A stretch of DNA of 64,000 nt. It comes from Corella eumyota. Taxonomy: Eukaryota; Chordata; Ascidiacea; Phlebobranchia; Corellidae. Shown piece by piece: positions 47,184 to 60,263 of the stretch; the stretch's first letter is position 1, and each line of letters starts with the position of its first letter. The position numbers and the translations under genes were made by a program. The notes under the pieces were generated by a model, which made no database searches, was not told the DNA's origin, and saw nothing but the letters and a program-made list of their open reading frames with translations. The stretch is taken from assembly GCA_963082875.1 (NCBI GenBank), contig OY720099.1, forward strand, positions 8,990,001 through 9,054,000, given 5' to 3'.

Positions 47184-50100
47184 ATGAGATTGTCAATTGT
47201 GTTTATAATCTTATTTCACGTAAGTTTAAGCCTGGCATATTACGATGACGTCACTATAGTTAACAGCTCGTACAGAGGGGTGGTAATAGCAATCAATCCA
47301 GCAATTGCAGAAAACATTACTTTACTCAACGCAATTAAGGTTTTTTATTCAAAAATAATGCAAAAAAATTTACAAATTTAGTTTTTAAATCTGTGTTGTA
47401 TTTAAAGCATTATTTAAGTATAGGTTATGATATTTATGTAACTCATGCTATATCGACTTTATTTATTTTTTGTTTTTATAAGGCTGCATGGACTGAAGCA
47501 TCTGCTGCGTTGTTTGTTGCCACGAAAAAAAGAGTTTATTTTGGCGAAATTACTATTTTAGTTCCGAAAACATGGAATGGTTCATACGGAAAAGCGATAA
47601 CCGAAAAATATAACAAGGTATAAAATAATTTTAAAAAGGCGTAATGCCTTATTATAGCAAACTATTAATTAGTCTAAAAACAAGTCTAAATAATAAAACG
47701 CCTCAACAAAGCAAAACTGCTGATTGTGGTGCGTGGTTTATTAACTACTGGCAAATAGTAATTACAAATTGCGTGCAACTTCATAAAGTATGATTATGGT
47801 TCTAAAAAACGATGCTTCTTTTTTAATTTTTAGGCTGACGTACTAGTGGTAAAACCCACAAGAGGAAATAACGAACCACAAACCCTAAACACGGGTCAGT
47901 GTGGAGATCACGGTTTACACATTTCCTTAACCACAGATTACTTAACGGAGTCAGAGTTTTTAGAAGACTGGGGGCCAAGAGGTAATTTATTATTTAATGT
48001 TAGACAATTGCTAAGAAATTATACAAACTCAAATTAAATAACATTTTAAATTCAGCAAATCGTAGTTTAGGTTGCACTTAACCAAACTGTTGGTATTATC
48101 AAAGTTGCCATTATCTTACCATTACGTTTTTATAAATTAAAAAAAAACTTTTTAGGAAAAACAATTGTCCACGAATGGGCACATTTACGGTGGGGAGTAT
48201 TTGATGAAACGGCACAACCTGGTGGCGAAAAATTTTACTTTGATGGAAAGGGTAAAATAAAGGCAACAAAGTAAGAACAATACTTAATCTGTTTAAGAAT
48301 AATACTTAATCAATAAAGGCGACAAAGTAAGAATAATACTCAATATTTAAAATAATATTTTGTAAGATGCCCAGCTGCTTTAGACGGAGAATTTTTGGAA
48401 ATAAACCACAAGACAGGACGTGTTAAAGATTGTACATATGACAACGTAACCAATTTGCCTAATCAGGATTGTTCATTTTTTCCATACGATACAGAACAAC
48501 CAGAAGACTTATCAACTTCTCTGATGTCGCAGCAGTACATGGAAAACGTAATTTGTTTCTTTTCACGTTTTATTACAAACAGAATAACATTTCAATCCAA
48601 TGTAATATACAATATTTTTAAATTTGTGTAATATTTGAAGAACGAATGCACCAAACTGTGATAAACCTAAATGTGTTTTAGAGTTGCTTTGCATATTTCT
48701 ATGCGTGATTAGGTCGGCTTCACGGTCTTAACATTTGTTACCTCAACCGAGTCTTGGGTTTCTCTTTGCAGTTTTGGATATTATTAAACATACTGCCAGA
48801 AAATTCACTTGTCATTTCGTTTGGGCTCGGCAGAAGTTTTTACCGTTTGTAGCAATCAAACATTTGACCTTATTATGTAAATTCAATTGTTCTAACCACT
48901 ACACTACATTGGACCACCGAAGCGGTATTAACATTTTACAATGATTTTGTACTTCCGAAAACATTAATATTTTTTCGACTCCGAGTCTATAAAACATAAT
49001 AAAAACAAGTTTACCCAAGGTCAATTTCTTCTGTCATGACGACCCAAACGACCCGGTTAATCGCCATAACAAAGAAGCTCCTAACGCGCAAAACCGCATG
49101 TGTCGAAAGCAAAGCACTTGGTCTGTTATCATGAATTCATCTGATTTTGCAAACAACCTTAACCCGCCTAATGCCAACTTGATGAACACAACCCCCGTGT
49201 TTAAACTTGTTAAACCTCACCCCTTTCGAAGATATGTTCTTGTACTGGACATCTCGGTTAGTATGGCTGGGGTGAGTAACATTTAAAGCAGAATTTTACC
49301 ATTTAAATTTTTAATTTTTTAAACATTTTTGGTTTAAATGCAAATTAAGAAAGTTAAATTAAAATCGAAAACAACATTTTGAAATCGGAAATGTAATTTT
49401 TTCCGCATTTGATTAATAATATCCTTTTTGATTCTGGTATTTGGCATATCCTATTAAACCAAAAGTCAGGCTTTCCTTCCGGTTGTTTATAAAAAAACTT
49501 GAAAGTAACCTATTTTGCAAAAAAAGATTAAAATGAAAGATCGAATTTTTCAATTTTTATGTCCAAAATGAATTGAATTACAAGTTTGCTATTATAAAGA
49601 AGAATTAAATACCTTATTATCATACGCCTCGGAAAAAAGTTGATTTATTTTTCAAATAAATGTTGCAGGAACGACTTACAAAAATGCTTCAAACTGTTCG
49701 AATATTTATCGAAGATTTTGTTAGCGATGGCAACCACGTAGGAATTGTGACCTTCGCCAGTTTCGCTAGAACGAAAAGTGAACTTCAACTAGTGCACACC
49801 AAAAGTGATAGAGATTATTTGGCGAACCTTCTGCCCGAATCTGTTCGTGGTTCAACTTGCATCGGCTGCGGAATAAACGAAGCTATAGCGGTAAGTATAC
49901 CCAAATTTGATCTTGAACTAATTAGTTACTCAGTAACAATATTTTATGGTATGTCATATAGGCGGAAAGTCCTAAAACATTTTTAGCTTATTACGTTAAC
50001 AATTTGTTAAAGAAAAATAATTACAAAATATATATTTAGGTTTTTGAGAATCGCAATGAAAATCTCTGTGGAGATATTGTAGTGTTTACTGATGGAGATG

Positions 50101-53100
50101 AGACACGACGTCCTTATGTTAAAGAAGTAATGGAAAAAGTTAAAAAGAAGGTATTCTTCTTGTTGGCAATGTTTTTTTCATTTATGTTTTTGTTATTTAT
50201 ATCGAAAAATTCCTTTTGGGAGCCTATTTATTATATCTACAGGGTATCGTTTATAATGTGTTTATTATTAAAATTTTAAGATCATAGATAACTAATGTAT
50301 AGATTAATACTGTTCTAAAACATTTCTTGAATATTCATTTTTGTAGAAATGTACAATGAATTCTATCTTTTTTACAACAAATGGAAACTCGGATTTGCAA
50401 AATCTTGTTCAAGAAACAAAGGGAACATGGTTTTTCAGCAACGACATCGACATCACTTCTCTAATCAACGCGTTCGGAAAACTAGCAAGCAGCCAGGATG
50501 GCGATTTAACAAAACAAACAACAACGGTAATTTGGAACAAAACCTACACTTTAAATTACTTTCATATTTAAAAAACATTTTAGCAAAACACTGTAAAAAG
50601 GTGTACATTTAAAAGCTAGATTAAATTTTAGGTTACCAGCAAACATTTGGTGTTCAACGCACAACAAACCATCGACGAGGATGTTATTATTGATTCTACT
50701 ATCGGAAAAGACACCGTGTTTAAATTTTTGTGGTCTAAAGGCGACGCACCACTAGGTAAATAAAGTAATAATGAGAAGTCACACCTGTTATTTTGATACA
50801 AATTTTATTTGTTACTGCTATTTTTTAACCTAAAATACTTCTCCGTAAACGCAGTCTCAAGAGCATATAGTATATTTTATAGCAATAGGAGTTGGTAAGG
50901 CTCGCTCTTTATCTGATAACCAGTATACTACACTAATAGACAATTAGAATGATGCTTAATACTTTTTGTTTTAGTGGTAACCATAACCGGTCCAGGCGGT
51001 TGTCGACACAGTACTGACCAAAGTATGAACAAAAACATGTGCGAGGGTCATCCGCTTGCCGTAATAGAAGACAAAATTAAAATTGTTCGTTTTAAAATTC
51101 CTGGAATTGCGGAGGTAAACAATATTTAAAAATGTTGTTGAGTAAATTCCAAATAGAAATATAAAACAAAACTAATTGATAGAAAGTTGTTCTAATTTTT
51201 GTTTTTAAATAAATTCTTAATTTAAGAAAGGAAAATGGAGATACGAGATTACTTCCCATGTTGCTCAAAGCATAACGGTTACTTTGACGTCAAAGACACG
51301 TGATGAAAATGTTAAACCAATTATAGTACAAGGTGGTTTAACTAAAACTGAGATCAAAAAGTTAGTTGGAGCTGTGGCCTATGCAAGGGTAAATCACAAA
51401 TTAATTTTATCTGATTTCAACTAAAAGGAAGTTTTTTTTAAATATTTTCAAATAGCTAACATAAAAAATAAAGTCAAATTAACGAATCTCCAACACTTTT
51501 ATCTTTGCCTGTAGCCCTTACAACTAAAGTAAAGTACTATGTTAAAGGTGACTCAGGGAGGATTGCCGGTAGTGGGAGCCACAGTAAAAATGAAAATAGG
51601 TCGACCTGATGGAACGAACGTTGAAATTCGATTATTTGATAAAGGAGATGGTAAATATTAAAACTTAAATATTTAAGAAAAACATTTTTTTAAATGTTGT
51701 TGATTTGTATTTACATGCAATTATGTTTCATTTTAGTGCCAGACCAAAAAGCAAATGACGGAACCTATTCGAAATATTTTACTGGTTACACCACACAAGG
51801 ACGTTATAGTGTCTCGGTAAAATTTCTATTCAAATATTAGTTTACTTTTTCTCTTTTATGATAATCGTTTTTATTTGTTTAAGATTTCGGCAACTGGGGC
51901 AAATGGAAGCGCGGTTAACCAGACAAGTGTAGGTTTAAACGCAGCTTTCAGAGTAGGATACATCAAAAAAGATGGTATGAAATGACAAGATAAAATATAG
52001 GCTATTATAAAATTAAGTTTAAACTAGCCTTTAAAACAGTTTAATTTGGAATACGAATCGCCTTTTAGCTAAGGCCACGTTAACAGAATACTAGGTCAAA
52101 TATTATTAAAACTATAGGTGAAGTTGTTTTAAACAAAAACGGAGACAAAAATCAACCGAAACCAATCGAGGACGAGGTCGAAGAGATCGGTGATTTTTCA
52201 AGAGTTGTAGCGGGCGATTCATTTTCTTTTTCCGGGTAAATCATTAATTTACCTTTATTGAATATTTTTTTAAAGACTGCTTCGCCTAAATAGGTGTTAG
52301 GTAAAATAAAATTAAGTGCTTTTTAACTGCTTTTTTTCACAAAATTATGATTTGAAAATATTACGTAATATAAATAACAGGCTAGTAGTCGCAGAAGACG
52401 TGGATGTTTATGCTCCTAATAAAATTGGTGACTTGAAGGTCAAACAAGCTAATATAAACAATCCGGATGACGGCGTAATTTTAAGTTTTACTGCACCTGG
52501 GGACGATCTTGATTCTGGGACGGGTAAGCTAAATATTTTTACTTCTCTGAAATATTAAATTAATTAAATTAAAAGAGTTTAAAATGATTGTACAATTAAA
52601 AAAGTTGATTTGTAAATTACTTTTGGTAAAAACCTTCTTTAAAAAAATTTTAAAAGAGTCTTAACGTTTTTTACCGAGCGAAATGGAAAGGTAATGTTGT
52701 TTTTAAACTGGTAATTACAGCCGACTACTACACGATAGCATATCACATTGTTAGCAACGGTTCCACAACACAAGTTACATCTGAAGATATTATTACCGGA
52801 AATCTCACCGCTCCACTAGAACATGGATCAAAAGAAACATTTCTTTTAAAAACACCAAATATTACTCAAAAAAGTGGAGTAGTAAAGTAACTATTGCTAT
52901 TTTTTTAATTTATATTTTAGCCAATAGTTTCTTTTTTAAACGGAACTACTTGTAATATACAGTCCTCAAACGAACTCTTTTAATTAAGAGTTTTTGCCAA
53001 TTCTTGTGTATTTACGGTTCTTGGTAATTTTTCCGCGTTATATAAGGTCCCAAAAAGTGTTGTTTTTACTTATTTGTGGTACTATGTAAATTTTATTTCC

Positions 53101-54161
53101 TGTAAAAATAAAACTATAATCTAATTAAAGGATAGCCTACACCGTTTATGCTACAGATGAAAACAACAATAACGGAGAACCATCTTTTGAAGAAATTTTA
53201 AATCTTTATTTCAAACCACCAGATCGTCCAACCCTACCACCAACCATAAGAGTGGAAACCACTACTTCCAAAACAACAACCAGACCAACTAAAAAACCAT
53301 CAAGGCATTCAAGTAAGGGTAAAATGATGGTAACATAGTTTTATTTGTAACAACTAAAAAATTATAGAAAAAGATGCACAACTTAATATTTTTTACATAC
53401 AGAAAAACGAAAAAATTACTTGTTGTACAAAATACGAGTTATTAGTAAAGCATTAAGGTCTAGTTTTCACAAAAAAATATTTTATATTAAATTTTTATGT
53501 TTATAAACATCCGTTTATAAACATCCGTTTATTTAGCGATTATTTTCTTTTAAGCGGATAGGAAATGTGCGTCATCTTCTGGGGTTTTTTAAGTAACATA
53601 CAGTAAACCATATGTCGTTTAAGGCTGTTTAGTATTTCGGTTTGTTAAAAATGTGTTATTACTAAATTTATCAACATTTGGGGTCAGGATAGTATATTTA
53701 ATTTATTAAAATTTAAATATTTTAAGTGTTTATTTTAAAATTAATTAGTTAATCGCTTAAGTGCTAAATTTAACAATTAAGGAGACAAAATGCATTTTTA
53801 AACCGCTTTAAAGCGGTTAATGTTTCCAACAATTTTGCGATTCGAAGCCATTAGTCGCTAACTTTAACGACCTGTTATAGAATTGGAAGAGAAAAAATGG
53901 TGCCGAAATTCTTACCGCAGAGCATATCGTGTAGCTTACGGAGCTGCTTGCGCAAGATACAACAATGAAGCTTATGTGGCAGCATGTTATGCAGCAAGAC
54001 AACAGTATTACTGGACCCGTGAAAATTTTCATTTTGAATGTGAGAAGTTGGATTATAGTACAGCTTGCATAAAGGCGTATTACGAGGCATGTAACAACTA
54101 CTACTGTACTACTTGTTACTCACACTTCTACAGAGCCAGTTATAGTTTATACACTTCTTAA
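47184..54161 (+). CDS. CLCA family metalloprotease / vWA protein with a Tyr/Cys-rich tail
   Basis: Twenty exons: 47184-47339, 47483-47617, 47834-47981, 48156-48270, 48367-48547, 49020-49271, 49669-49890, 50040-50150, 50347-50526, 50632-50755, 50975-51114, 51227-51388, 51548-51650, 51737-51816, 51884-51974, 52118-52235, 52381-52523, 52721-52886, 53131-53312, 53881-54161; 1029 residues. It has a signal peptide (LSIVFIILFHVSLSLA), the CLCA N-terminal domain with the zinc protease site HEWAHLRWGVFDE, a vWA domain with MIDAS-like DISVSMAG and VFTDGDE, a beta-sandwich region (GAVAYARVTQGGLPVVGA, YSKYFTGYTTQGRYSV) and an FN3-like domain (FTAPGDDLDSG). In vertebrates CLCA proteins are secreted, self-cleaving modulators of calcium-activated chloride channels and mucus. 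The last exon adds about 93 Tyr/Cys-rich residues in phase. If intron 19 is not spliced, a stop at 53336 ends the protein without this tail. Confidence 0.88.
48690..48930 (-). repeat. SINE remnant in a CLCA intron
   Basis: On the minus strand: GGTGGTCCAATGTAGTGTAG, a TGGTTAGAACAATTG box-A-like stretch, AAACTTCTGCCGAGCCC, then CAAAACTGCAAAGAGAAACC, CAAGACTCGGTTGAGG and AGACCGTGAAGCCGACC, in the family order. Confidence 0.6.
53881..54161 (+). other. Tyr/Cys-rich C-terminal exon of the CLCA gene
   Basis: The open frame has 92 residues from 53883, plus a split Lys codon, with 17 Tyr and 8 Cys by my count and many Ala. It shows repeating AYxxAC-like units: RVAYGAACARYN, EAYVAACYAARQQYY, STACIKAYYEACNNYYC. 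It follows an acceptor CTGTTATAG and accepts the single nucleotide left by the donor at 53313 (GTAAGG), so the splice is in phase. A poly(A) signal AATAAA follows near 54284. I know no family with this pattern. Confidence 0.65.
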
Positions 54162-54711
54162 AAACTTTTATGGGGCCTTAAAGTTAAACTATAGCCTTAA
54201 TAATCTTTAACGTTGTTTACAATGTAGTTGTATATAACTGGTGTTATTGTTTGTATTCATGTTAAAAACTAAATTTATTTGATGAATAAAATATGTTTAA
54301 AATAGTCTGATGAGTTTTAACTATTATTATTAAATTAGAAGTTATATAAATGTTGAATTAATTATTAAGTCAAATCTAAACTTTTAAATGATAAAAGTAG
54401 TTTTTTGTCCCCCTCTTATAAGCTGCCTATTAATTTACCACGAAGGGTTGGCCGATAAAAGGCTCTGTTATTTATTAATACTACTCCATTTAAAATTACA
54501 AGTAATGCAATAGTTTTCTTATAACAAATATTAACCAAAATGAACAAACTATATTTAAAATAATAAGCAATAACTGCGTTAATAAAGATATTTACATTAT
54601 ACTGATACAAATTACATTTGACAACAATTTTGTTTTTGTTTTAATAAACTTCTATTTAAATATTTTGTGCTTTTGATGTGAACGAAGTTTCGTAAAAAAA
54701 ATGTAAAATAA
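54162..54711. other. Convergent 3' region of CLCA and the LDLa-7TM gene
   Basis: AT-rich spacer carrying the plus-strand AATAAA near 54284 and TTTATT words (minus-strand AATAAA) near 54470. No gene was seen. Confidence 0.55.
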
Positions 54712-57700
54712 TCACATGCGAGATCTCGCCGATGACTTTGTTGTAAAAACAGCGCCAGTCTCGTGCGTTTGTAAAGAAACAACACTTTTCCTTTTATTTT
54801 TCCAGATCTTAGCAGCAAACTGGTCAAGAAAATTTGAATAAAGAATAGGATTGAGAGCACTGTTAATAGGAAGTAGTACAATGGCTGCAACAGCGTATGC
54901 TACACCTGGTATTCTAACACCTCCAAAATTGATAAATGCCATGATTGAAATTGGAACCCAGCAACAAAAATCAGTGGCTACCAATCGAAGAATTTTTCTC
55001 TGGAGAACTGTTAACGACATATTTTGTTATCAGTTAAAAATCCATAAACGTTATACTAAAAAATTTAAGGATTTTACTTAACTGATCACAATTGTTTTCC
55101 CGAAAGGGTCGTAACTCGCAATTAATATATGCCTGTAATATTTAGCACCACAAACAGCAGTTTTTTTCTATTTTAAAGGCATATAAGTTGGAAAGACCTG
55201 GTCATCAAGCTCCATTATATATAGTTTTGCGTAAATACCTAAATCGGGTTATATGCAACTATATTGCCTTACCTTTCGATTTGTTTTGAGGCTTTGTTGC
55301 ATTGCCAAGCGATGCCGCAGTTCTTCTTGATCTTACGTAGACTACCAAGTAAGAACAAGCAACAAATGCGAATGACAGGAAGTTGAACAAGGTAACAAGC
55401 AAGGAAAATGTCCACGCGTTATTTTCACTAGTAACAAAAATTTTTGGTATACAGACACTTTCCGCGCTGTAGTATCTAAAGCATAACTTTAGAATAAACA
55501 AAATCTTCAAGTTGGCTCAAAAAATTTCTTTTATAACTTACTTTAAATTACCAATATTGAGTTAAAGTGTAATCAATTAGTTTTAATATGAGTAAGAGTT
55601 GTTACAACGGTAATATTAAAAAATAAATATAAAATATTACCCGAAGTAGCCTTTAGTCTTTAAAAATTTCGAGTAATTTTGATTTAAATTCATGGCGTCT
55701 GTGAGTGCGGACCACGATCTTGCTTGACTTGCAAATTTTATTAATCCATCAGGTGGAGTAGAATAGTTGTAAATAAAGGGTCTACTGGTAGATATGTTAG
55801 GAGGGTTGTATATAAAGGTCTGTAGTTTTGTTACAAAGGATTTGGCTGACTTAAAATTGACGATTGTGTTTTGAAAGAACGGATTGTCCGGTATCCAGGC
55901 TTTCTCAACAAATAAACTTTCAAAAAACGCGGTTAGTGGAAGAATGGCAAGTAAGGTTGAGGTTATCCAAGCGCAGATAATTAAAAGTAGCACAAGTCGA
56001 GGGTTTGGTTTTGAGGAAGACGTGAACGGCTAAAATACAGCAACTTTAAATTTTCATTTTAATTGGCTTTCAATTTTAGTTTAAATGAGAATAAATACAA
56101 TGTGGTTTGTTGCAAAATATTAGGTTAACAGTAGACATATGAGCATAAGACATTTGGCGCACCTAATAAAAAACGTATTTAAATAAATGACTTACGTGAA
56201 ACACAGCATACAATCGAAAACTTGTCAGCAGAATCATTGTTACTACCGAAGTCTCAGTTGAAATGACAACCAAACAACCCATGAATGTGCATCTTGAACT
56301 GGACAACCAGGCTAGCCTATTAGCACAGTAGACACCACTGTAGGCTACGCCTGCAGATCCCAGCATTAAAAGATATATTCCCATTATCAAGTCGGCAAAC
56401 GCAAGGTTAAATACTAGCATGTGATTGGCTTGTAGAGAGGCCGAGCTATCGGTTTTTTGAAATATCCGATATAGGGTTCGACTCTCTCCGACCAGGACGC
56501 TCTAGAAATAAAATTGTATAACACAATTGTTTGTTGTATTTTTGTCGTTAGATACATTTTGTGTTGGTATTAAGATTTTAACTCGGCCAGCCTATAGCCT
56601 TAGTTTTAATATTGGTCACCTAAAAATAATCGTCATTAACAGGAATCCAACAGTATGAGTGAACTGTTAAGTAAACTTAAGCTGCAAATTCTACCTACCA
56701 TGTTTCCTCCTATTGCAAACAAGCCCATGATCCAAACTAGAGCGCGAAGAACCGGGTTAGCAATAAGCTCGTATTTTGAAGAGAACACATTTTCGTGTTC
56801 CTGTTTGGAAATCGTTGGGCATTCGTCACTCCAATCTCCGCAATCACCCCTTCCATCAAATTTCTAAAAAAAAATAAATACCGTTTTATGATATAAAATG
56901 TAACCTTTATTTATATATTGGCTCGTTTACACCGTTGTCTCAAATCACCAAAGTAATAATAAGTTTATCTTTTAAATATGTCCTGATTTTGTTTTAAAAA
57001 AAAAGTTGCATCTTCATTGCATAAAAAGTTATTGTAGTCGGTAATTAAAAAAATATGTTTGTGTCTTTCTATCTTATAATTTACTGGCAAACATTATTAT
57101 TTAACCTTATGTTCTTTGACAAAAAGAGTATCTCCTTGGTCCTCACAATAAAACCTTCCGTCGTCGCAACCTATTTCGTCACTTCGGTCGTCACAGTTAA
57201 TGTTAAAGTCGCACACGAACTTTTTGTCGATCGATATCTAAAACCACAACACAAAAATACATAAATGCAAAACAAATTTATAGCAAGTTTGAATATTTCT
57301 TTGATAAAAAATTTAAGGCATGTAAAAGTAAAAAACTGAAAACATCACCAACGTTTTTTAATGAACATTTTTAAGTTTTAACATTTTCATTGCTTTCAAA
57401 TTAAAACGAACTTCAGTATTTAACTTTTCTACCCTGATATATCAAATATTTAAACATGCCTTAGTTTTTCCTAGTACTGGACATTGAAATCTCATAGGGC
57501 AGGTTTTATTTATTTCGTCTGAACCGTCTGCACAATCTAATTCACCATCACATAGTTTTTCATTGGGAATGTTAATCGGGCCAGACCACGATGTGGTGCA
57601 ATAAAATCTATGTGGACATCTTTTTTTATCCTCATCTTCCTTTGATATGGGACAGTCTATTTTACCATCGCACCATTCATTATTCCACACAGTTTTGGTT

Positions 57701-60263
57701 TCAATTGTATCTTTAACTTCTGGTATGGTTGAAACCTATAAAATAGGTTGCATATATGTTTTTATGTAGCTTACAATGTTAATGCTTGGGCATAAACCAG
57801 AAGATTCAGTAAATTGTTAAAGTTATAGATGTTTATGACTATGCTATAAATAACTGTCTGTCACCTTTCTGGTTTTTAAAATTAAAAAGCAGAAAGTTAA
57901 TGTTCACTTAGGTTTATGTAAGTATTATAACGTTAATAACTAAAACTGTTTTAAATAAGTTTTCTATTTTTTATTTTATGTTTTAAAAATGTTTATTAGG
58001 TATAGTAATTTTTCATCTTTCATAAGTATCTTGTAGAGTTTGTTTACAAGTAGTAAACAAGTTTATCACCTTATATTGACATTCTAAATATTCTATTTTT
58101 GGAAGATTAAATAAAGAACCAAAATCAGGTGACTTCCATTCACAAAGGAACTCTTTTTCGGTGTTGCCAACGCAAACATGATTACATTCGTCAGCTGGTA
58201 AACCGTCTGGTGGACATTCACCATTTCCGTCACACAATGTAGCTGTTTTTACAGCACATACCACATTGCATCTGGAAAAAAAAACGAGTTGGCTGGACAA
58301 ACTTAAAAGCAAGAACTAGTTTAGAAGGTATTATTAAATGGCCAAGTAGAAAAGAATTTTTTTGTGACAATACATTTATGCAATAAAAAAATATGCATTA
58401 AAAACATATATCCTAAAAATTCGACCTGCAAGTTTCTTGTAGGTTGCTGGTTGTAGCCTTATCGCAAGATAAAGTTCCTCTGCAGTATGAGAATCTAAAC
58501 AAAGTTGAAATTATTTAGGTAATACTTGTTTGCTTAGAAAGGTTTATAATAAACTATTTACCTTTCATCTCTTGCATCTTCACAATCTGTCACTCCATCA
58601 CAAATCGATGATCTTGGAAGACAAATTCCGTTCCCACATTTTATTTCGCCAACGTTACAACTGCATGTTAATCAAAAACAATTGCTTTGAAATTAATTAA
58701 TTTTAAAAAACTATTATTTAAACCATTAAAATTTTTAAAATGTTTTGCCCATTTTATGATGCGATTTATCACTTTTTTTTACTTGGCCGCATTATAAGTA
58801 TATTTAATCAAGTTCAGAAATTGAAAGTCTTAACAAATGGCTTTACGAACTCAAGTTTCAATTTTGAATAATAATTTTAAATAATGTATTTTAAACATGA
58901 AAACCATAATAAGATAATGTTTTTTTTATATTAATTACCGTTTAACCAACGCCCATACAAGTTATTTAAGACCCATATACTTAATCAGTAGTATCAAAAT
59001 ATTTAATTTGCTCTAAAACATAAGACCTACCTATTATTATCGTTGTTTATTGTGTTCTCTACCAACATTTTTAGATGGCCACAAATAACTGGCACTTCAG
59101 CTTCGCACAAGCACTCATCTGACATGTCTGGACAATCAATTGTTGCGTCACAAATCCTTTCGCGAGGAATTATGATGTCATCTGCAAAGCACTTGAAGCA
59201 TCTTGAATCATCAAACACAAGATTGTTTCTGTGACGTCAATAAAAAAATATACGCCAATCTTATTTTTTTAAATGTTAACTTTTCAAATGTTAATTCACT
59301 TAATGCGATTTGTTATCACCAATATTATTAATGTTTTACTATTTTTAGTTTTTTTAAATTTTTCAATATGTTGCTGCCTTAAATATTTATAGATTAAGTT
59401 TAAAATGACTATTTTACTCAGTTAGCTTGTAGCAAATATCCTCCCCGTTGTCACAATCTTTAAACTGATCCTTAACAAGTTGTTGGGGTAAACGACAAAT
59501 CTTCCCGTTCCTTAAACATTTAAACCCCGCTCCTGCTTCACCCCATTCTTTGTCTTCGGCACAGCCATCACAACTGTTTTCGTTACAAATTGTGGCACGT
59601 GCCACGCATTTTAAAGTGTCTTGACACCTGTAATGTGTGTCACAACCCGCGTCGCAAGGACTGATGTTTTTGCAAGAGATATAATTGTCGCAAATATATT
59701 TCGTATTCAAAACACAACTCTTGTTCCAAATGTGATCTTTTGGTTCGCAGCTAAAGTAAAGTTTGGGTTTATATTTGTTTTTAAGTAATGTTGCATTTTT
59801 TAGCGCGAAAGTTTTTGCAAACCTTTAATAGATATTATCATTTTCAAAATCTCCTATTAACTTCCTTAAAATATTTTGCCATTTGTTAAAAAAATCCACT
59901 TTAACATTTTATTTATATTTTTTTATAAGTTTCGTAATAGGAATTAATGTAACTATTTTTTAGTTTGTTATGTAATTCTTTTTTAGTTTGTAAACCTTCT
60001 TTCAGTTTCCTTACACTCCGGACATCCGTCAGATGTCGCTATTTCGTCTGAACCGTCGCTACAGTCTGCCGTTCCATCACAAAAATAATCCGTAGGAATT
60101 AGTTTTCCATCATTACACGTGAAATCTAAAATAAATTTGCTGTTTCAGTAATGCACTTTAAAGTTTTAACCAAAAAACATTTTTACTTACTTAAATTAAT
60201 TGATTCCACTTGGCAAAATAAACAAAGACAGAGCAGAACTAAACTTATGCAAAACAACTTCAT
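54712..60263 (-). CDS. LDLa-repeat seven-transmembrane receptor (RXFP/GRL101-like, no LRRs)
   Basis: Fourteen exons on the minus strand: 60263-60191, 60125-59996, 59750-59418, 59228-59031, 58660-58562, 58494-58426, 58271-58070, 57735-57460, 57237-57106, 56863-56699, 56501-56196, 56029-55641, 55475-55273, 55007-54712; 956 residues. A signal peptide ([16 protein letters not shown]) precedes about eight LDLa-type modules, several with the calcium-binding CDGxxDCxDxSDE pattern ([42 protein letters not shown]). The rhodopsin-type core has [18 protein letters not shown] (TM2), [23 protein letters not shown] (TM3, FRLY where DRY is usual), SVCIPKI before TM5, [12 protein letters not shown] (TM6) and [10 protein letters not shown] (TM7). 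These match relaxin-receptor and GRL101-type LGRs, but no leucine-rich repeats are present. The second extracellular loop is extended by about 60-70 residues. Exon 8 appears to use a GC donor. The ligand is unknown. Confidence 0.88.

Noticed and set aside
54851-55081. Plus-strand 76-codon ORF
   Set aside because: Antisense to the last 7TM exon of the LDLa receptor, which matches a known fold.
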